Below, one piece after another: positions 8,168-16,690 of a DNA stretch of 64,000 nt (positions within the stretch are counted from its first letter, which is position 1; each line of letters begins with the position of its first letter). The notes under the pieces are model-generated. The model worked only from the letters and a program-made list of their open reading frames with translations. It was not told the origin of the DNA and searched no databases. The stretch is from Streptomyces sp. 378 (GTDB lineage Bacteria > Actinomycetota > Actinomycetes > Streptomycetales > Streptomycetaceae). The DNA is taken from positions 186,001-250,000 of the forward strand of contig NZ_JASKMS010000006.1 of assembly GCF_030124145.1 (NCBI RefSeq), read 5' to 3'. The position numbers and the translations under genes are program-made.

Positions 8168-8189
8168 TCGCCGTTTCTGTGACGTCGTG

Positions 8190-8269
8190 TGCCGGGTGCG
8201 GGCAGGTGGGGGTTGTTCGCGCCCACGCGGCGGAGCCGCACGTCGAAAACAGCCCCGCGCCCCTGAGGG
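8190..8269. repeat. Dispersed intergenic repeat, copy 1 (long form)
   Basis: The stretch reads GGGTTGTTCGCGCCCACGCG followed by GCGGAGCCGCAC and AGCCCCGCGCCCCTGAGGG. I recognise it as a short element scattered through Streptomyces intergenic regions. It ends 3 bp downstream of the stop codon of the minus-strand DUF3145 gene. Copies 2 (31966-32018) and 3 (55790-55840) sit in the same place and orientation relative to a minus-strand stop codon. Confidence 0.6.
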
Positions 8270-8272
8270 CGT

Positions 8273-8767
8273 TCACACCACCTGGTGCAACCAGCGGACC
8301 GGGGCGCCCTCGCCCGCGTACCGGAAGGGCTCCAGTTCGTCGTCCCAGGGCTTGCCGAGGAGTTTGCTCAGCTCGGCCTCCAGGTCACTCTCGCCGCGCT
8401 GGCTGCGCAGCAGCGCCGCGCGCAGCCGGTCCTCGGGGATGAGGATGTCGCCGTGGATGCCGGTGACGGCGTGATAGATGCCCAGGGCGGGGGTGCAGCT
8501 GTAGCGCTCGCCCTCGGCCGAGGGGCAGGGTTCCGCCGTGACCTCGAAGCGGAGCAGGTGCCAGCCGCGGAGCGCCGAGGCCAGCTTGGACGCCGTACCC
8601 GTCTGGCCCCGCCAGGAGAACTCCGAGCGCCAGGTGCCCGGTGCGGCCGGCTGGCGGATCCAGTCCAGGCTGACGCGGGTGCCGAGCACCCCGGCGACGG
8701 CCCACTCGACGTGCGGGCACAGCGCGCGCGGCGCGGAGTGCACGTACAGAACTCCACGTGTCGTCAC
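8273..8767 (-). CDS. DUF3145 family protein
   Basis: A 164-residue conserved actinobacterial protein of unknown function (DUF3145). It begins MTTRGVLYVHSAPRALCPHVEWAV and contains a WRGQTGTASKLASAL run and a C-terminal EPFRYAGEGAPVRWLHQVV. No signal peptide, membrane helix or known catalytic motif is visible. The GTG at 8767 was chosen because GGAGG lies at ideal distance upstream; a longer form from 8800 lacks one. It is the usual neighbour of fabF in streptomycetes, but transcribed on the opposite strand. Confidence 0.88.
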   Translation of the reverse strand: MTTRGVLYVHSAPRALCPHVEWAVAGVLGTRVSLDWIRQPAAPGTWRSEFSWRGQTGTASKLASALRGWHLLRFEVTAEPCPSAEGERYSCTPALGIYHAVTGIHGDILIPEDRLRAALLRSQRGESDLEAELSKLLGKPWDDELEPFRYAGEGAPVRWLHQVV

Positions 8768-8815
8768 CGGAACCTCCGGGCAGAGCGGGACATGGTGCAA
8801 ACGGGCGGAACGGCT

Positions 8816-8831
8816 GTGACCGGGGGGTCAC
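8816..8831. promoter_or_regulatory. Small inverted repeat upstream of two divergent genes
   Basis: GTGACC and GGTCAC are separated by four G residues, about 50 bp upstream of the DUF3145 start. The remainder of the 258-bp gap to the SGNH gene shows no ORF with a ribosome site. An operator or a weak hairpin is possible. Confidence 0.3.
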
Positions 8832-9025
8832 GTTGATGGCGAGGCTACCGTGCGGGGGCGCAAGGAGTGTGACGTACCGTCGGTCCAGGTGCCGGGAAAC
8901 GCCCACCATTCACCCAGGGGGACGCTTGTACGGGTGTGAGCCGTTGCACCTGTTCGGCCGGGAACCCTCATGCGTTGTGATGGGTTGGAGGGACAGGCAC
9001 GGCGTGGCGAGGGGATGGACCGGAT

Positions 9026-9913
9026 ATGCGGGAGCGAGGCCGTCGCACTCGGGGCGTTCTGGCCGTGGTCGCGGCGGCCGTGCTGGGTGCCGCCGGGTGT
9101 GATGCCGTGGGCGGTGACGCCGCGGCCCCGTCCGAGACGGCGAAGCCGTCGTCGAAGCCGACGCCCCTGTGGGACCGCAGTCCGGATTCCCTGGCCGCCG
9201 TCGGTGACTCCATCACGCGGGGGTTCGACGCCTGTGACGTGCTGTCGGACTGTCCGGAGGCGTCCTGGGCGACCGGGACGAGCCCCGAGGTCGACTCGCT
9301 CGCGGTGCGGCTGCTGGGGAGGACCGGGGCCGCCCGGCGGAGCTGGAACTACGCCGTGACCGGGGCGCGGATGGCCGATCTGCCCGGGCAGATGGCGCAG
9401 GCGGTGCGGCGGAAACCACAGTTGGTGACGGTGATGGTCGGGGCGAACGACGCCTGCCGGTCCACGCCCTCGGCGATGACTCCGGTCTCTGCCTTCCGCG
9501 CCGACTTCGAGGACTCCCTGCGCAGTCTGCGCGAGGCGCTGCCCAAGGCGCAGGTGTTCGTGGCGAGCGTGCCCGACCTGAAGCGGCTGTGGTCCGAGGG
9601 CCGCGACAGCCCGATGGGCAAGCAGGTGTGGAAGCTGGGCATCTGCCCGTCGATGCTGGGCGAGCCGGACGCCCTGGACTCGGCGGCGACCCTGCGGCGG
9701 AACACGGTGCACCAGCGGGTGGAGGACTACAACAAGGTCCTCAGGGAGGTCTGCGCCGAGGACGAGCGGTGCCGCTACGACGGGGGCGCGGTGCACGACT
9801 ACCGCTTCGGCGTGGCCCAGTTGAGCCGCTGGGACTACTTCCATCCCAGTGTGAACGGACAGGCACGGCTGGCGGAGATCGCGTACCGCACGGTCACCGC
9901 GAAGACCCCCTGA
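9026..9913 (+). CDS. SGNH/GDSL hydrolase lipoprotein
   Basis: A 295-residue extracytoplasmic esterase. A lipobox with Cys25 (VLGAAGC) predicts attachment to the outer face of the membrane, followed by a Ser/Pro/Thr/Lys-rich linker (about 30-48). The four SGNH blocks are present: GDSI (Ser62), Gly in the VTGA block, GAND (Asn141) and DYFHP (Asp270, His273). It could remove acyl or acetyl groups from a lipid, glycan or aryl ester; the substrate cannot be told. The start at 9026 is the first ATG before a basic n-region. The aldose epimerase gene begins 27 bp downstream and may be co-transcribed. Confidence 0.88.
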   Translation: MRERGRRTRGVLAVVAAAVLGAAGCDAVGGDAAAPSETAKPSSKPTPLWDRSPDSLAAVGDSITRGFDACDVLSDCPEASWATGTSPEVDSLAVRLLGRTGAARRSWNYAVTGARMADLPGQMAQAVRRKPQLVTVMVGANDACRSTPSAMTPVSAFRADFEDSLRSLREALPKAQVFVASVPDLKRLWSEGRDSPMGKQVWKLGICPSMLGEPDALDSAATLRRNTVHQRVEDYNKVLREVCAEDERCRYDGGAVHDYRFGVAQLSRWDYFHPSVNGQARLAEIAYRTVTAKTP

Positions 9914-9940
9914 GCCGGGCTCTGTCCTAGAGTTCCGCAC

Positions 9941-10912
9941 ATGAACGAACTCTTCGGAACACTTTCCGACGGGTCCCCGGTGCACCGCTGGACCCTGGAG
10001 CGGGCGGGTGTGCGGGTGCGGGTCCTGTCGTACGGCGGGATCGTGCAGTCCGTGGAGGTGCCGGACCGGGAGGGCCGGTCCGGGGACGTGGTGCTGGGGT
10101 TCCCGGAGCTCGACGGGTATCTCGCCCACCCGGAGCCGTACCTCGGCGCCCTCGTCGGGCGCTACGCCAACCGGATCGCCGGCGGCCGGTTCACCCTGGA
10201 CGGGCGGACGTACGCACTGGAACCGAACAACGGGCCGAACTCGCTGCACGGTGGGGCGCGCGGCTTCGACAAGCGGGTGTGGCGGGCGGAGCCCGTCGCG
10301 CACGGCGTGCGGCTGACGCGGGTCAGCCCGCACGGCGAGGAGGGATTCCCGGGGCGGCTGGAGGTCTCGGCGACGTACACGCTCGACGAGGGCGGGGCGC
10401 TGCGGATCGCGTACGAGGCGGTGACGGACGCGCCGACCGTGGTGAACCTGACCAACCACAGCTACTTCGACCTGTCGGGTTCCGGTGACGCGGGCGGCCA
10501 CGAGCTGCGGCTGGCCGCCTCCCGGTACACGCCCGTCGACGCGGACCTGATCCCGGCCGGTGAGCCGGACGACGTGACCGGCACGCGTTTCGACTTCCGC
10601 GAGGCCCGCAAGACCGGTTCCGGCTACGACCACAACTTCGTGCTCGACAAGGGCGTGACGGACACCGCGGTGGCGGTCGCCGAGCTGCACGACCCGGCGT
10701 CCGGGCGGGTGCTGACGGTGGCGACCACCGAGCCCGGCCTCCAGCTGTACACCGCCGACCACCTGGGCGCGCCCTTCGCGCCCGGCGACGGCATCGCGCT
10801 GGAGACCCAGCACTTCCCCGACTCGCCGAACCGGCCGGACTTCCCCACGACCGTGCTGCGGCCGGGCGCGGTGTACCGCTCGGAGACGGTGTACGGGTTC
10901 GGCACCCGCTGA
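9941..10912 (+). CDS. galM: Aldose 1-epimerase (galactose mutarotase)
   Basis: Interconverts alpha and beta anomers of hexoses and pentoses in the cytoplasm. The 323-residue length is typical. Recognisable segments are LGALVGRYANRIAGGRF, NSLHGGARGFDKRVW (catalytic His region), VVNLTNHSYFDLSG (second catalytic His) and the C-terminal ALETQHFPDSPN. The catalytic Glu is expected in the late GLQLYTADHL to ALETQ region. It lacks a signal peptide, unlike the paralogue at 28754, so the genome has one cytoplasmic and one exported mutarotase in this window. Confidence 0.92.
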   Translation: MNELFGTLSDGSPVHRWTLERAGVRVRVLSYGGIVQSVEVPDREGRSGDVVLGFPELDGYLAHPEPYLGALVGRYANRIAGGRFTLDGRTYALEPNNGPNSLHGGARGFDKRVWRAEPVAHGVRLTRVSPHGEEGFPGRLEVSATYTLDEGGALRIAYEAVTDAPTVVNLTNHSYFDLSGSGDAGGHELRLAASRYTPVDADLIPAGEPDDVTGTRFDFREARKTGSGYDHNFVLDKGVTDTAVAVAELHDPASGRVLTVATTEPGLQLYTADHLGAPFAPGDGIALETQHFPDSPNRPDFPTTVLRPGAVYRSETVYGFGTR

Positions 10913-10933
10913 GGTGCCGGGTGGCCGACCGCG

Positions 10934-10969
10934 AGCCCCGGTCCGGAGGTCAGGTCCCGGACCGGGGCT
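10934..10969. terminator. Bidirectional terminator between galM and the GH3 gene
   Basis: AGCCCCGGTCCGG (10934-10946) pairs perfectly with CCGGACCGGGGCT (10957-10969). It sits between two converging genes and can serve both. Confidence 0.75.
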
Positions 10970-10993
10970 GCTCGGCGGGGAACTCGTCCCGGA

Positions 10994-13435
10994 TCAGACG
11001 TTAATCGTCGCGGTGATCCTGCGGTCGGCGAACGAGCGTCCGACCTGGATCTCGTACGAACCCTTCACAAACGACCACGATCCGGTCGCCTCGTCCCAGA
11101 TCTCGAAGGCGCGGCGCGGCAGTTCGACGACGGCCTCGGCGCTGTCGCCCGGTGCGGCCTCGACGGCCGCGAAACCGGCCAGCCAGCGGGCCGGGCGGGT
11201 GGCATCGGGGTCGCCCGGGGCGAGATAGAGCTGGACGACCTCGCGGCCGGGGCGGTCGCCGGTGTTGCGGAGGCGGACCGTGGCGGTGGTCGTCTCGGCG
11301 GTCTCCTCCACCTCGACGGAGTCGTAGGTCCAGTCGGTGTAGCCGAGGCCGTGGCCGAAGGGGTGGGCGGGGCTCCGGCCGTGCTTCTCCCAGGCGCGGT
11401 AGCCGATGAAGACGCCCTCGTCGTAGGGGAGTTCGCCGTCCTCGGGGACGACCCGGGTGACCGGGGCGTCAGCGAGGGAGCCCCAGGTGGTGGGCAGGCG
11501 CCCGCCGGGCTCGTGTGCTCCGGTGAGGACGTCCGCGAGGGCCGCGCCGCCCTCCTGGCCGGGGAACCAGGACAGGAGCACGGCGGCGACGTCCTCGCCC
11601 CAGGGCAGTTCCACCGGGGAACCGGAGTTGACCACCACGACCGTGCGGGGGTTGGCGGCGGCGACGGCGCGGACCAGGTCGTCCTGCCGGCCGGGCAGGC
11701 GCAGGTCGGTGCGGTCGAAGCCCTCCGACTCCACGCGTTCGGTGGTGGCGACCACCACGACGGCGGTGTCGGCGGCCCGGGCGGCCTCGGCGGCCTCGGC
11801 GATCAGCTCGTCGGCGTCGCGCTGCGGGTCCTGGTGGGCGAGGGTGAAGCCGATGACCCGCATGGGGTGGTCGTCCGGCGGCGGGACGGTGTAGGTGAGG
11901 GAGACGTCGACCGGTTCGCCCGCCGCGAGGTCGACCCGGGCGTGCGGCACGGGCGCGCCGAAGAACGCGGCGAAGGGATCGCCGTCCTCGCCGGGGCGCT
12001 GGACGCCGTCGAAGTACGTGGTGCCGGCGACGGTCAGCCTGAACGGGCCGAGGCCCTTGAAGCCGAAGGTGTGCGTGCCGGTCTCGCGCGGGGTGAAGGT
12101 GCCGGTCAGTTCGACGCTGTGCAGGGTGTCGGGGGTGACGCCGTCGGGGAGATCGGCGCCCATCCACTGGATGTGGCCGCTGGGGGCGGAACGGGTGCCG
12201 AGGACGGTGCCTTCGGTGTCGCGGCAGACGGCTCGCAGCACGAAGCCCCGGCCGGCGACGGGCAGTTCGGTGTTGGGGTCGGCGCCGACCCGATAGGTGA
12301 GGGTGCCGTCGGGGAGGGCGGCGGTGAGGCCGTCGAGCGGGGAGACGACCCGGGCGGGGAAGACGGTGGCGGAGCCGCCGCCGAGGACGCGGGCGTCACG
12401 GGCGGCGGCGCCGATCAGCGCGACCCCGCCGGGCCGCAACGGCAGCACGCCGTTCTCGTTGCGCACGAGGACGAAGGAGCGGCGGGCGATCTCGCGGGCG
12501 AGGGCCTCGCCGTCGACGGGGGCGGGCAGGTCGGTGACGGCCGGCTCGGCGCCGTCCAGGATGCCGACCCGGGCGGCGAGGCGCAGCACGCGGCGGACGG
12601 CGTCGTCGACCCGGGCCTCGTCGGCCTCGCCGTCGCGGACGGCCCGGGCGAGGGCCTCGCCGTAGACGGTGCCGGGGCCGGGCATGGCGATGTCGAGGCC
12701 GCCGGTGAGGGCGCCGGTGGTGGAGCGGGCGGCCGTCCAGTCGGAGACGTTGACCCCGTCGAAGCCCCATTCGCCGCGCAGGACCTCGTTGACGAGGTGG
12801 TGGTGCTCGGTCATGGTCGGGCCGTTGACGGAGTTGTAGGCGGTCATGATGCCCCAGGGGTGGGCGTTCTCGACGATCGCCTCGAAGGGGGCCAGGTACA
12901 GCTCACGCAGGGCGCGTTCGCCGACGAGGTTGTCGACGGTGAGGCGGTCGGTTTCGGCGTCGTTGGCGACGAAGTGCTTGACGGTGGTGCCGACGCCGCC
13001 GGACTGGACGCCGCGGACGTACGCGGCGCCGATCCGCCCGGTGAGGTACGGGTCCTCGCTGTAGGCCTCGAAGTGGCGGCCGCCGAGCGGGGAGCGGTGC
13101 AGGTTGACCGTGGGGGCGAGCAGGAGGTGGACGCCCTTGCGGCGGGCCTCCTGGGCGAGCAGGACGCCGGCCCGGTGGGCGAGGGCGGGGTCCCAGGTGG
13201 CGGCGAGAGCCGTCGGGGAGGGCAGCGCGATCGACGGGTCGTCGGCGCTCCAGTGCACGCCGCGGACCCCGATCGGGCCGTCGGACATGACCAGCGAGGC
13301 CAGTCCGGCCTCCGGCAGCGCGGGCAGGCTCCACATGTCCTGGCCGGCCAGCAGCCGCGTCTTGGCGTCCAGGTCGAGCTTGCCGAGGGCGGCCTCGACC
13401 GCCGCCTCGCGCCGTCCCTCTGCTGTCTCCGCCAC
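10994..13435 (-). CDS. GH3 beta-glucosidase with PA14 insert
   Basis: An 813-residue glycoside hydrolase family 3 enzyme, probably cytoplasmic because no signal peptide is visible. The N-terminal barrel contains KHFVAND (153-159) and the nucleophile Asp232 in GVNVSDW. After the second alpha/beta domain begins, a PA14-type segment is inserted (about 420-560, with TGTHTFGFKGLGPFRLTVAG), and a fibronectin III-like domain ends the chain. PA14-bearing GH3 enzymes hydrolyse oligosaccharides such as cello- or xylo-oligomers. The GTG at 13435 has GGAGG seven bases upstream; the longer frame from 13558 would run into the divergent TetR gene. The TetR regulator next to it is the likely repressor. Confidence 0.9.
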   Translation of the reverse strand: MAETAEGRREAAVEAALGKLDLDAKTRLLAGQDMWSLPALPEAGLASLVMSDGPIGVRGVHWSADDPSIALPSPTALAATWDPALAHRAGVLLAQEARRKGVHLLLAPTVNLHRSPLGGRHFEAYSEDPYLTGRIGAAYVRGVQSGGVGTTVKHFVANDAETDRLTVDNLVGERALRELYLAPFEAIVENAHPWGIMTAYNSVNGPTMTEHHHLVNEVLRGEWGFDGVNVSDWTAARSTTGALTGGLDIAMPGPGTVYGEALARAVRDGEADEARVDDAVRRVLRLAARVGILDGAEPAVTDLPAPVDGEALAREIARRSFVLVRNENGVLPLRPGGVALIGAAARDARVLGGGSATVFPARVVSPLDGLTAALPDGTLTYRVGADPNTELPVAGRGFVLRAVCRDTEGTVLGTRSAPSGHIQWMGADLPDGVTPDTLHSVELTGTFTPRETGTHTFGFKGLGPFRLTVAGTTYFDGVQRPGEDGDPFAAFFGAPVPHARVDLAAGEPVDVSLTYTVPPPDDHPMRVIGFTLAHQDPQRDADELIAEAAEAARAADTAVVVVATTERVESEGFDRTDLRLPGRQDDLVRAVAAANPRTVVVVNSGSPVELPWGEDVAAVLLSWFPGQEGGAALADVLTGAHEPGGRLPTTWGSLADAPVTRVVPEDGELPYDEGVFIGYRAWEKHGRSPAHPFGHGLGYTDWTYDSVEVEETAETTTATVRLRNTGDRPGREVVQLYLAPGDPDATRPARWLAGFAAVEAAPGDSAEAVVELPRRAFEIWDEATGSWSFVKGSYEIQVGRSFADRRITATINV

Positions 13436-13556
13436 GTCGGCACCTCCACGTCGAAAGCCGCTGGATGTCACCATCGTGCACCGGTCACCTGTGACGCGGT
13501 AGGTTTCGTTATCTGCTCGTGATGAAGAGCGGTTCGGCATGTCGTACGGTGACGCC

Positions 13557-14120
13557 ATGACGGCCAGGACGAGAAGCGAGGAGCGGCGCGCGGAGATCGT
13601 GCGGGCCGCTCTGGAGGTGATCGCCGAACGCGGTTACCGGGGGGCGAGCCTGGCCGCGGTCGCCGAGCGGGTCGGGCTCACCCAGCAGGGGCTGCTGCAC
13701 CATTTCCCGACGAAGGAGGCGCTGCTGGTGGCGGTGCTCCGGGAGCGGGACCGCTGGGACGCGATGCCGGCCGGGCATCTGCGGCTCGACCTGCTGGCGT
13801 CGCTGGTCGAGTACAACGCCATGCGGCCCGCCATCATCCAGACCTTCTCGGCGCTGCTCGGCGAGAGCGTCACGGAGGGGCATCCGGCCCGGGCGTACTT
13901 CACGGAGCGCTATGTCGGAGTGCGGGCCGGTCTGGCCGAGGTGCTGCGCGCCGAGTACGGCGACCGGCTGCCGAGCGGCCTCACCCCCGAGCGGGCGGCA
14001 CCGCTCCTCGTGGCGATCCTGGACGGGCTGCAGTACCAGTGGCTGCTGGACCCGGAGTCGGTCGACATGGCGTCGGCGTTCCGGGACTTCCTGACCCTGC
14101 TCGGCGAGGGCGGCGACTGA
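13557..14120 (+). CDS. TetR-family regulator
   Basis: A 187-residue regulator from the ATG at 13557 (MTARTRSEERRAEIVRAALE); an in-frame ATG at 13539 adds six residues. The N-terminal helix-turn-helix includes GYRGASLAAVAERVGLTQQG and LLHHFPTKEALL, matching TetR_N. The C-terminal ligand domain ends GLQYQWLLDPESVDM, the pattern of the group with a C-terminal TetR_C_6-like domain. It diverges from the GH3 glucosidase gene, with about 120 bp between the starts, and probably represses it in response to a sugar or glycoside. Confidence 0.9.
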   Translation: MTARTRSEERRAEIVRAALEVIAERGYRGASLAAVAERVGLTQQGLLHHFPTKEALLVAVLRERDRWDAMPAGHLRLDLLASLVEYNAMRPAIIQTFSALLGESVTEGHPARAYFTERYVGVRAGLAEVLRAEYGDRLPSGLTPERAAPLLVAILDGLQYQWLLDPESVDMASAFRDFLTLLGEGGD

Positions 14121-14227
14121 GCTACCGGGCGGTGTACGCGGCGACCGTGCGCGGCCGGTCCCCGGCCCCCGCCGCCTCGGCCTTCCTGGACGCGGTGCGG
14201 GAGGCGACGGCGAGGATCCACGCCTGA
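14120..14227 (+). pseudogene. C-terminal fragment of a LysR-type regulator
   Basis: Starting at the last base of the TetR stop, an open frame reads SYRAVYAATVRGRSPAPAAS and continues FLDAVREATARIHA before TGA at 14225. This resembles the extreme C-terminus of LysR-family effector domains. No LysR helix-turn-helix or body is present upstream, so it looks like a leftover of a deleted gene. The match is short and the call tentative. Confidence 0.4.
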
Positions 14228-14337
14228 GACCCACACGAGCCCCGCACGACCCAGCCCATGGCATGGACCGCGCCCGTCACGCGATACTGCGGCCGTCCGA
14301 CACCGACCCCCCACCGCGACGGAAGGCCCGAACACCC

Positions 14338-15570
14338 TTGAATTCCATACGCGTTCGCCTCGGCGTCCTCGGCCTCGCCCTGCTGGCCGGTTTCACCACC
14401 CCGACGGCCGCGAGCGCCGCCCGGGCGGCACCCGCTCCCACCGTCGAGGAGCAGCGGCTCGACCGAGCGGTGCCCCAGGAGATCCTGCGCCGCTCCGGAT
14501 TCGACACCGTGGCACCGCGACTGGCCCGGGCCCTCGACGCGGCCCGCTCCTACGGGGAGGCCCGCCGGGCGGTCACGCGCGAGGGCACGCGGCTGTGGCA
14601 GCGTGCGGTCGACCGGGCCCAGGGGCGGGGCCCCCTCGCCGGGGACCTCAGCCGCGACGACGACCGGCCCCTGTACTGGGCGCGGCTCGGCATGACGCGT
14701 GACGTGCGCACCTGGGAGCCCGAGTTCGGTCTGACGGACCGGCAGCGGGCCGCGCTGCTGGACCGGCTGGAGCGCACCTCGCGCGGCCAGGAAACCATCG
14801 GGCATCCGCACGGCAAGGGCCTGAAGCGGATCCTGCTCACCGGCTTCGACCCGTTCACGCTGGACCGGGACATCCGTATCTCCAACCCGTCCGGCGCCAC
14901 CGCGCTGGCCCTGGACGGCACGGTGATCGAGACGGCGGACGGCCCGGCCCGGATCGAGACGGCCGTCTTCCCGGTGCGCTGGCAGGACTTCACCGACGGC
15001 ACCGTGGAGCGGACCCTGCGGCCGCACCTGCCCGGGACCGACCTGTTCACGACCGTGAGCCAGGGCCGGGTCGGGAGGTTCGACATCGAGCGGACCAACG
15101 GGGCCTGGCGGGGCGGCTTCGGGGACAACGACGGCATCGGCCGCACCGAGACGGTTCCGGTGAGCGACCCGGCCTCGCAGCCGCAGTGGACGACGACCAC
15201 CCTGCCGTACCGGGAGATCGTCGCCGCGCACACCGGCCGCTTCCCCGTGTACGACAACACCGGCGTCACCGAGATCCCGGCCAGCGGCACCGAGCCCGTC
15301 GTACGCCCCGACGGGCCGACGCCCGGCTCCACCGCTCGCGCGGGCGGTGGCGGGGACTACCTCTCCAACGAGATCGCCTACCGGGCGACGCTGCTGCGGG
15401 ACCGGCTGGGGCTGCACGACACCCTGCCGGGCGGGCATGTGCACACACCGGTGCTGCAGTTCGGCGCCGGGAACACCACGCAGATCACCGACCCGGAGTT
15501 CGTGCGCAACCGCCTGGACATCATCGCCCAGGTGAAGGCGATCCTGAGGGTGGCTGCGGAAAGGGCGTGA
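14338..15570 (+). CDS. Secreted pyroglutamyl-peptidase-like protein, Cys replaced by Ser
   Basis: A 410-residue protein with a Sec signal (MNSIRVRLGVLGLALLAGF...ASA) if the TTG at 14338 is used; GGAAGG lies about 10 bp upstream, and an in-frame ATG at 14263 would hide the signal. After a helical region (about 35-160) comes a peptidase C15 (pyroglutamyl peptidase I) fold beginning KRILLTGFDPF. In C15 enzymes the triad is Glu, Cys and His. Here the Cys position (usual RYxCNxxxY) reads DYLSNEIAY with Ser343, while the His segment GGHVHTP (His369) is kept. It is much longer than the 215-residue cytosolic enzymes. It may be a serine hydrolase variant or an inactive binding protein. Confidence 0.7.
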   Translation: MNSIRVRLGVLGLALLAGFTTPTAASAARAAPAPTVEEQRLDRAVPQEILRRSGFDTVAPRLARALDAARSYGEARRAVTREGTRLWQRAVDRAQGRGPLAGDLSRDDDRPLYWARLGMTRDVRTWEPEFGLTDRQRAALLDRLERTSRGQETIGHPHGKGLKRILLTGFDPFTLDRDIRISNPSGATALALDGTVIETADGPARIETAVFPVRWQDFTDGTVERTLRPHLPGTDLFTTVSQGRVGRFDIERTNGAWRGGFGDNDGIGRTETVPVSDPASQPQWTTTTLPYREIVAAHTGRFPVYDNTGVTEIPASGTEPVVRPDGPTPGSTARAGGGGDYLSNEIAYRATLLRDRLGLHDTLPGGHVHTPVLQFGAGNTTQITDPEFVRNRLDIIAQVKAILRVAAERA

Positions 15571-16357
15571 CGGCCCCGTCGCCCTTCCGGCCGCCCCCGC
15601 CGCCCTCGTCGATCTCCTCGCCCAGCAGGTCACGCGCCATGAGGGTGGCGCCCGCGACCGCGCCCGGCATCAGGAACACCGCGACGAACGGCACCAGGAA
15701 GGACACCGCGAGCGGTGTGCCGAAGCCCCAGACCAGGGTCTTCCGGGAGCGCAGCAGGGCGAGGCGGGTGCGCAGTTCGACGCCGCGGCGCTGGAGGGCG
15801 ACGGCGGTCAGTTCCTCGGTGAGGAAGAACCCGGTGACGAGGAGCCCGAGCACCGGGACGACCGTCTGCCCGACCACCGGGATGAAGCCGCAGGCGAACA
15901 GCAGCACACCCCACAGGGCGGCCCGCACCACGATCCGGAGGCTGTCGCGGGCGGAGATCCACAGTTCGCGCCAGAGCGGCAGGCCCGACTCGGGGGCGTG
16001 CCCGTCCGGCGACACGTCACGGTCGACCTTCTCGGAGAGGTTCTCGTAGAAGGGCTGCCCGATCAGCAGGGTCACCGCGGTGAACGTCACGACGGCGAGG
16101 AGCAGGGCGAGGGCGAACAGCACGGCGGTCAGGAAGCCGCGGAAGAGGCCGAGCCAGGGGCCGGACCAGCCGTCGGCGAAGGGCGTCGCCCAGGTGACGG
16201 CGTCCTCGCCCCACCGGGCCAGCGCGACCAGCGCCGCCGCGTACAGGACGAGGGTGATCAGACCCGGGAGCAGCCCGAAGCCGTACTGCTTGCCGTGCCG
16301 GGCCACCCATCGCTGGCCTTTGAGCAAGTACCGGAAACCCGTCCCCAGATCGCGCAT
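15521..16357 (-). CDS. EI24 domain (CysZ-like) membrane protein
   Basis: A 278-residue integral membrane protein of the EI24/CysZ family, with five or six hydrophobic segments (about 25-48, 70-105, 140-175, 205-235). It contains LLIGQPFYENLSEKVDRD, a characteristic loop, and a polar Gly-rich tail. CysZ of E. coli is a sulfate permease; whether this homologue carries sulfate is unknown. It converges on the preceding gene and overlaps it by 50 bp, so neither has room for a terminator between them. The C-terminal residues encoded in the overlap are low in complexity. Confidence 0.82.
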   Translation of the reverse strand: MRDLGTGFRYLLKGQRWVARHGKQYGFGLLPGLITLVLYAAALVALARWGEDAVTWATPFADGWSGPWLGLFRGFLTAVLFALALLLAVVTFTAVTLLIGQPFYENLSEKVDRDVSPDGHAPESGLPLWRELWISARDSLRIVVRAALWGVLLFACGFIPVVGQTVVPVLGLLVTGFFLTEELTAVALQRRGVELRTRLALLRSRKTLVWGFGTPLAVSFLVPFVAVFLMPGAVAGATLMARDLLGEEIDEGGGGGRKGDGAVTPFPQPPSGSPSPGR

Positions 16358-16555
16358 GGGTCGACCCTATCCGGGCCCCTGTCGTGCTCTTGACGCGCTC
16401 CGGTCACACCACGGTCACAGGCCGCCGGGGCCGGGCGGGGCGCGCCGGGTGGAGCCGTCCGGGGCACCGGTGACACCAAGGCGCACTTGTTGCCGTTGAG
16501 TCGAACCGGTACACCTCGCCGTACCGATCTCAGGAAGCCCCCGGAGGAGGTACGC

Positions 16556-16681
16556 GTGCGCACCACGAGAACCGTTCCCGCGAGACCCGCGCCGAGGGTC
16601 ACCCCCACCGAACCACTACAAGGGGGAGTTCCCGCAGGTGGCGAGGGCATTGTTCACAGTGGCACACAGCGGTTCAGTTGA
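16556..16681 (+). CDS. Small ORF (41 aa) upstream of a serine hydrolase
   Basis: A GTG at 16556 preceded by a strong GGAGGAGG site opens a 41-residue frame ending TGA at 16679, only nine bases before the next ATG. The product is Arg/Pro/Thr-rich with no recognised domain. It may be a leader peptide coupling translation to the downstream hydrolase, or chance. The rest of 16358-16690 shows nothing else I can support. Confidence 0.3.
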   Translation: MRTTRTVPARPAPRVTPTEPLQGGVPAGGEGIVHSGTQRFS

Positions 16682-16690
16682 GGAGAGCGG

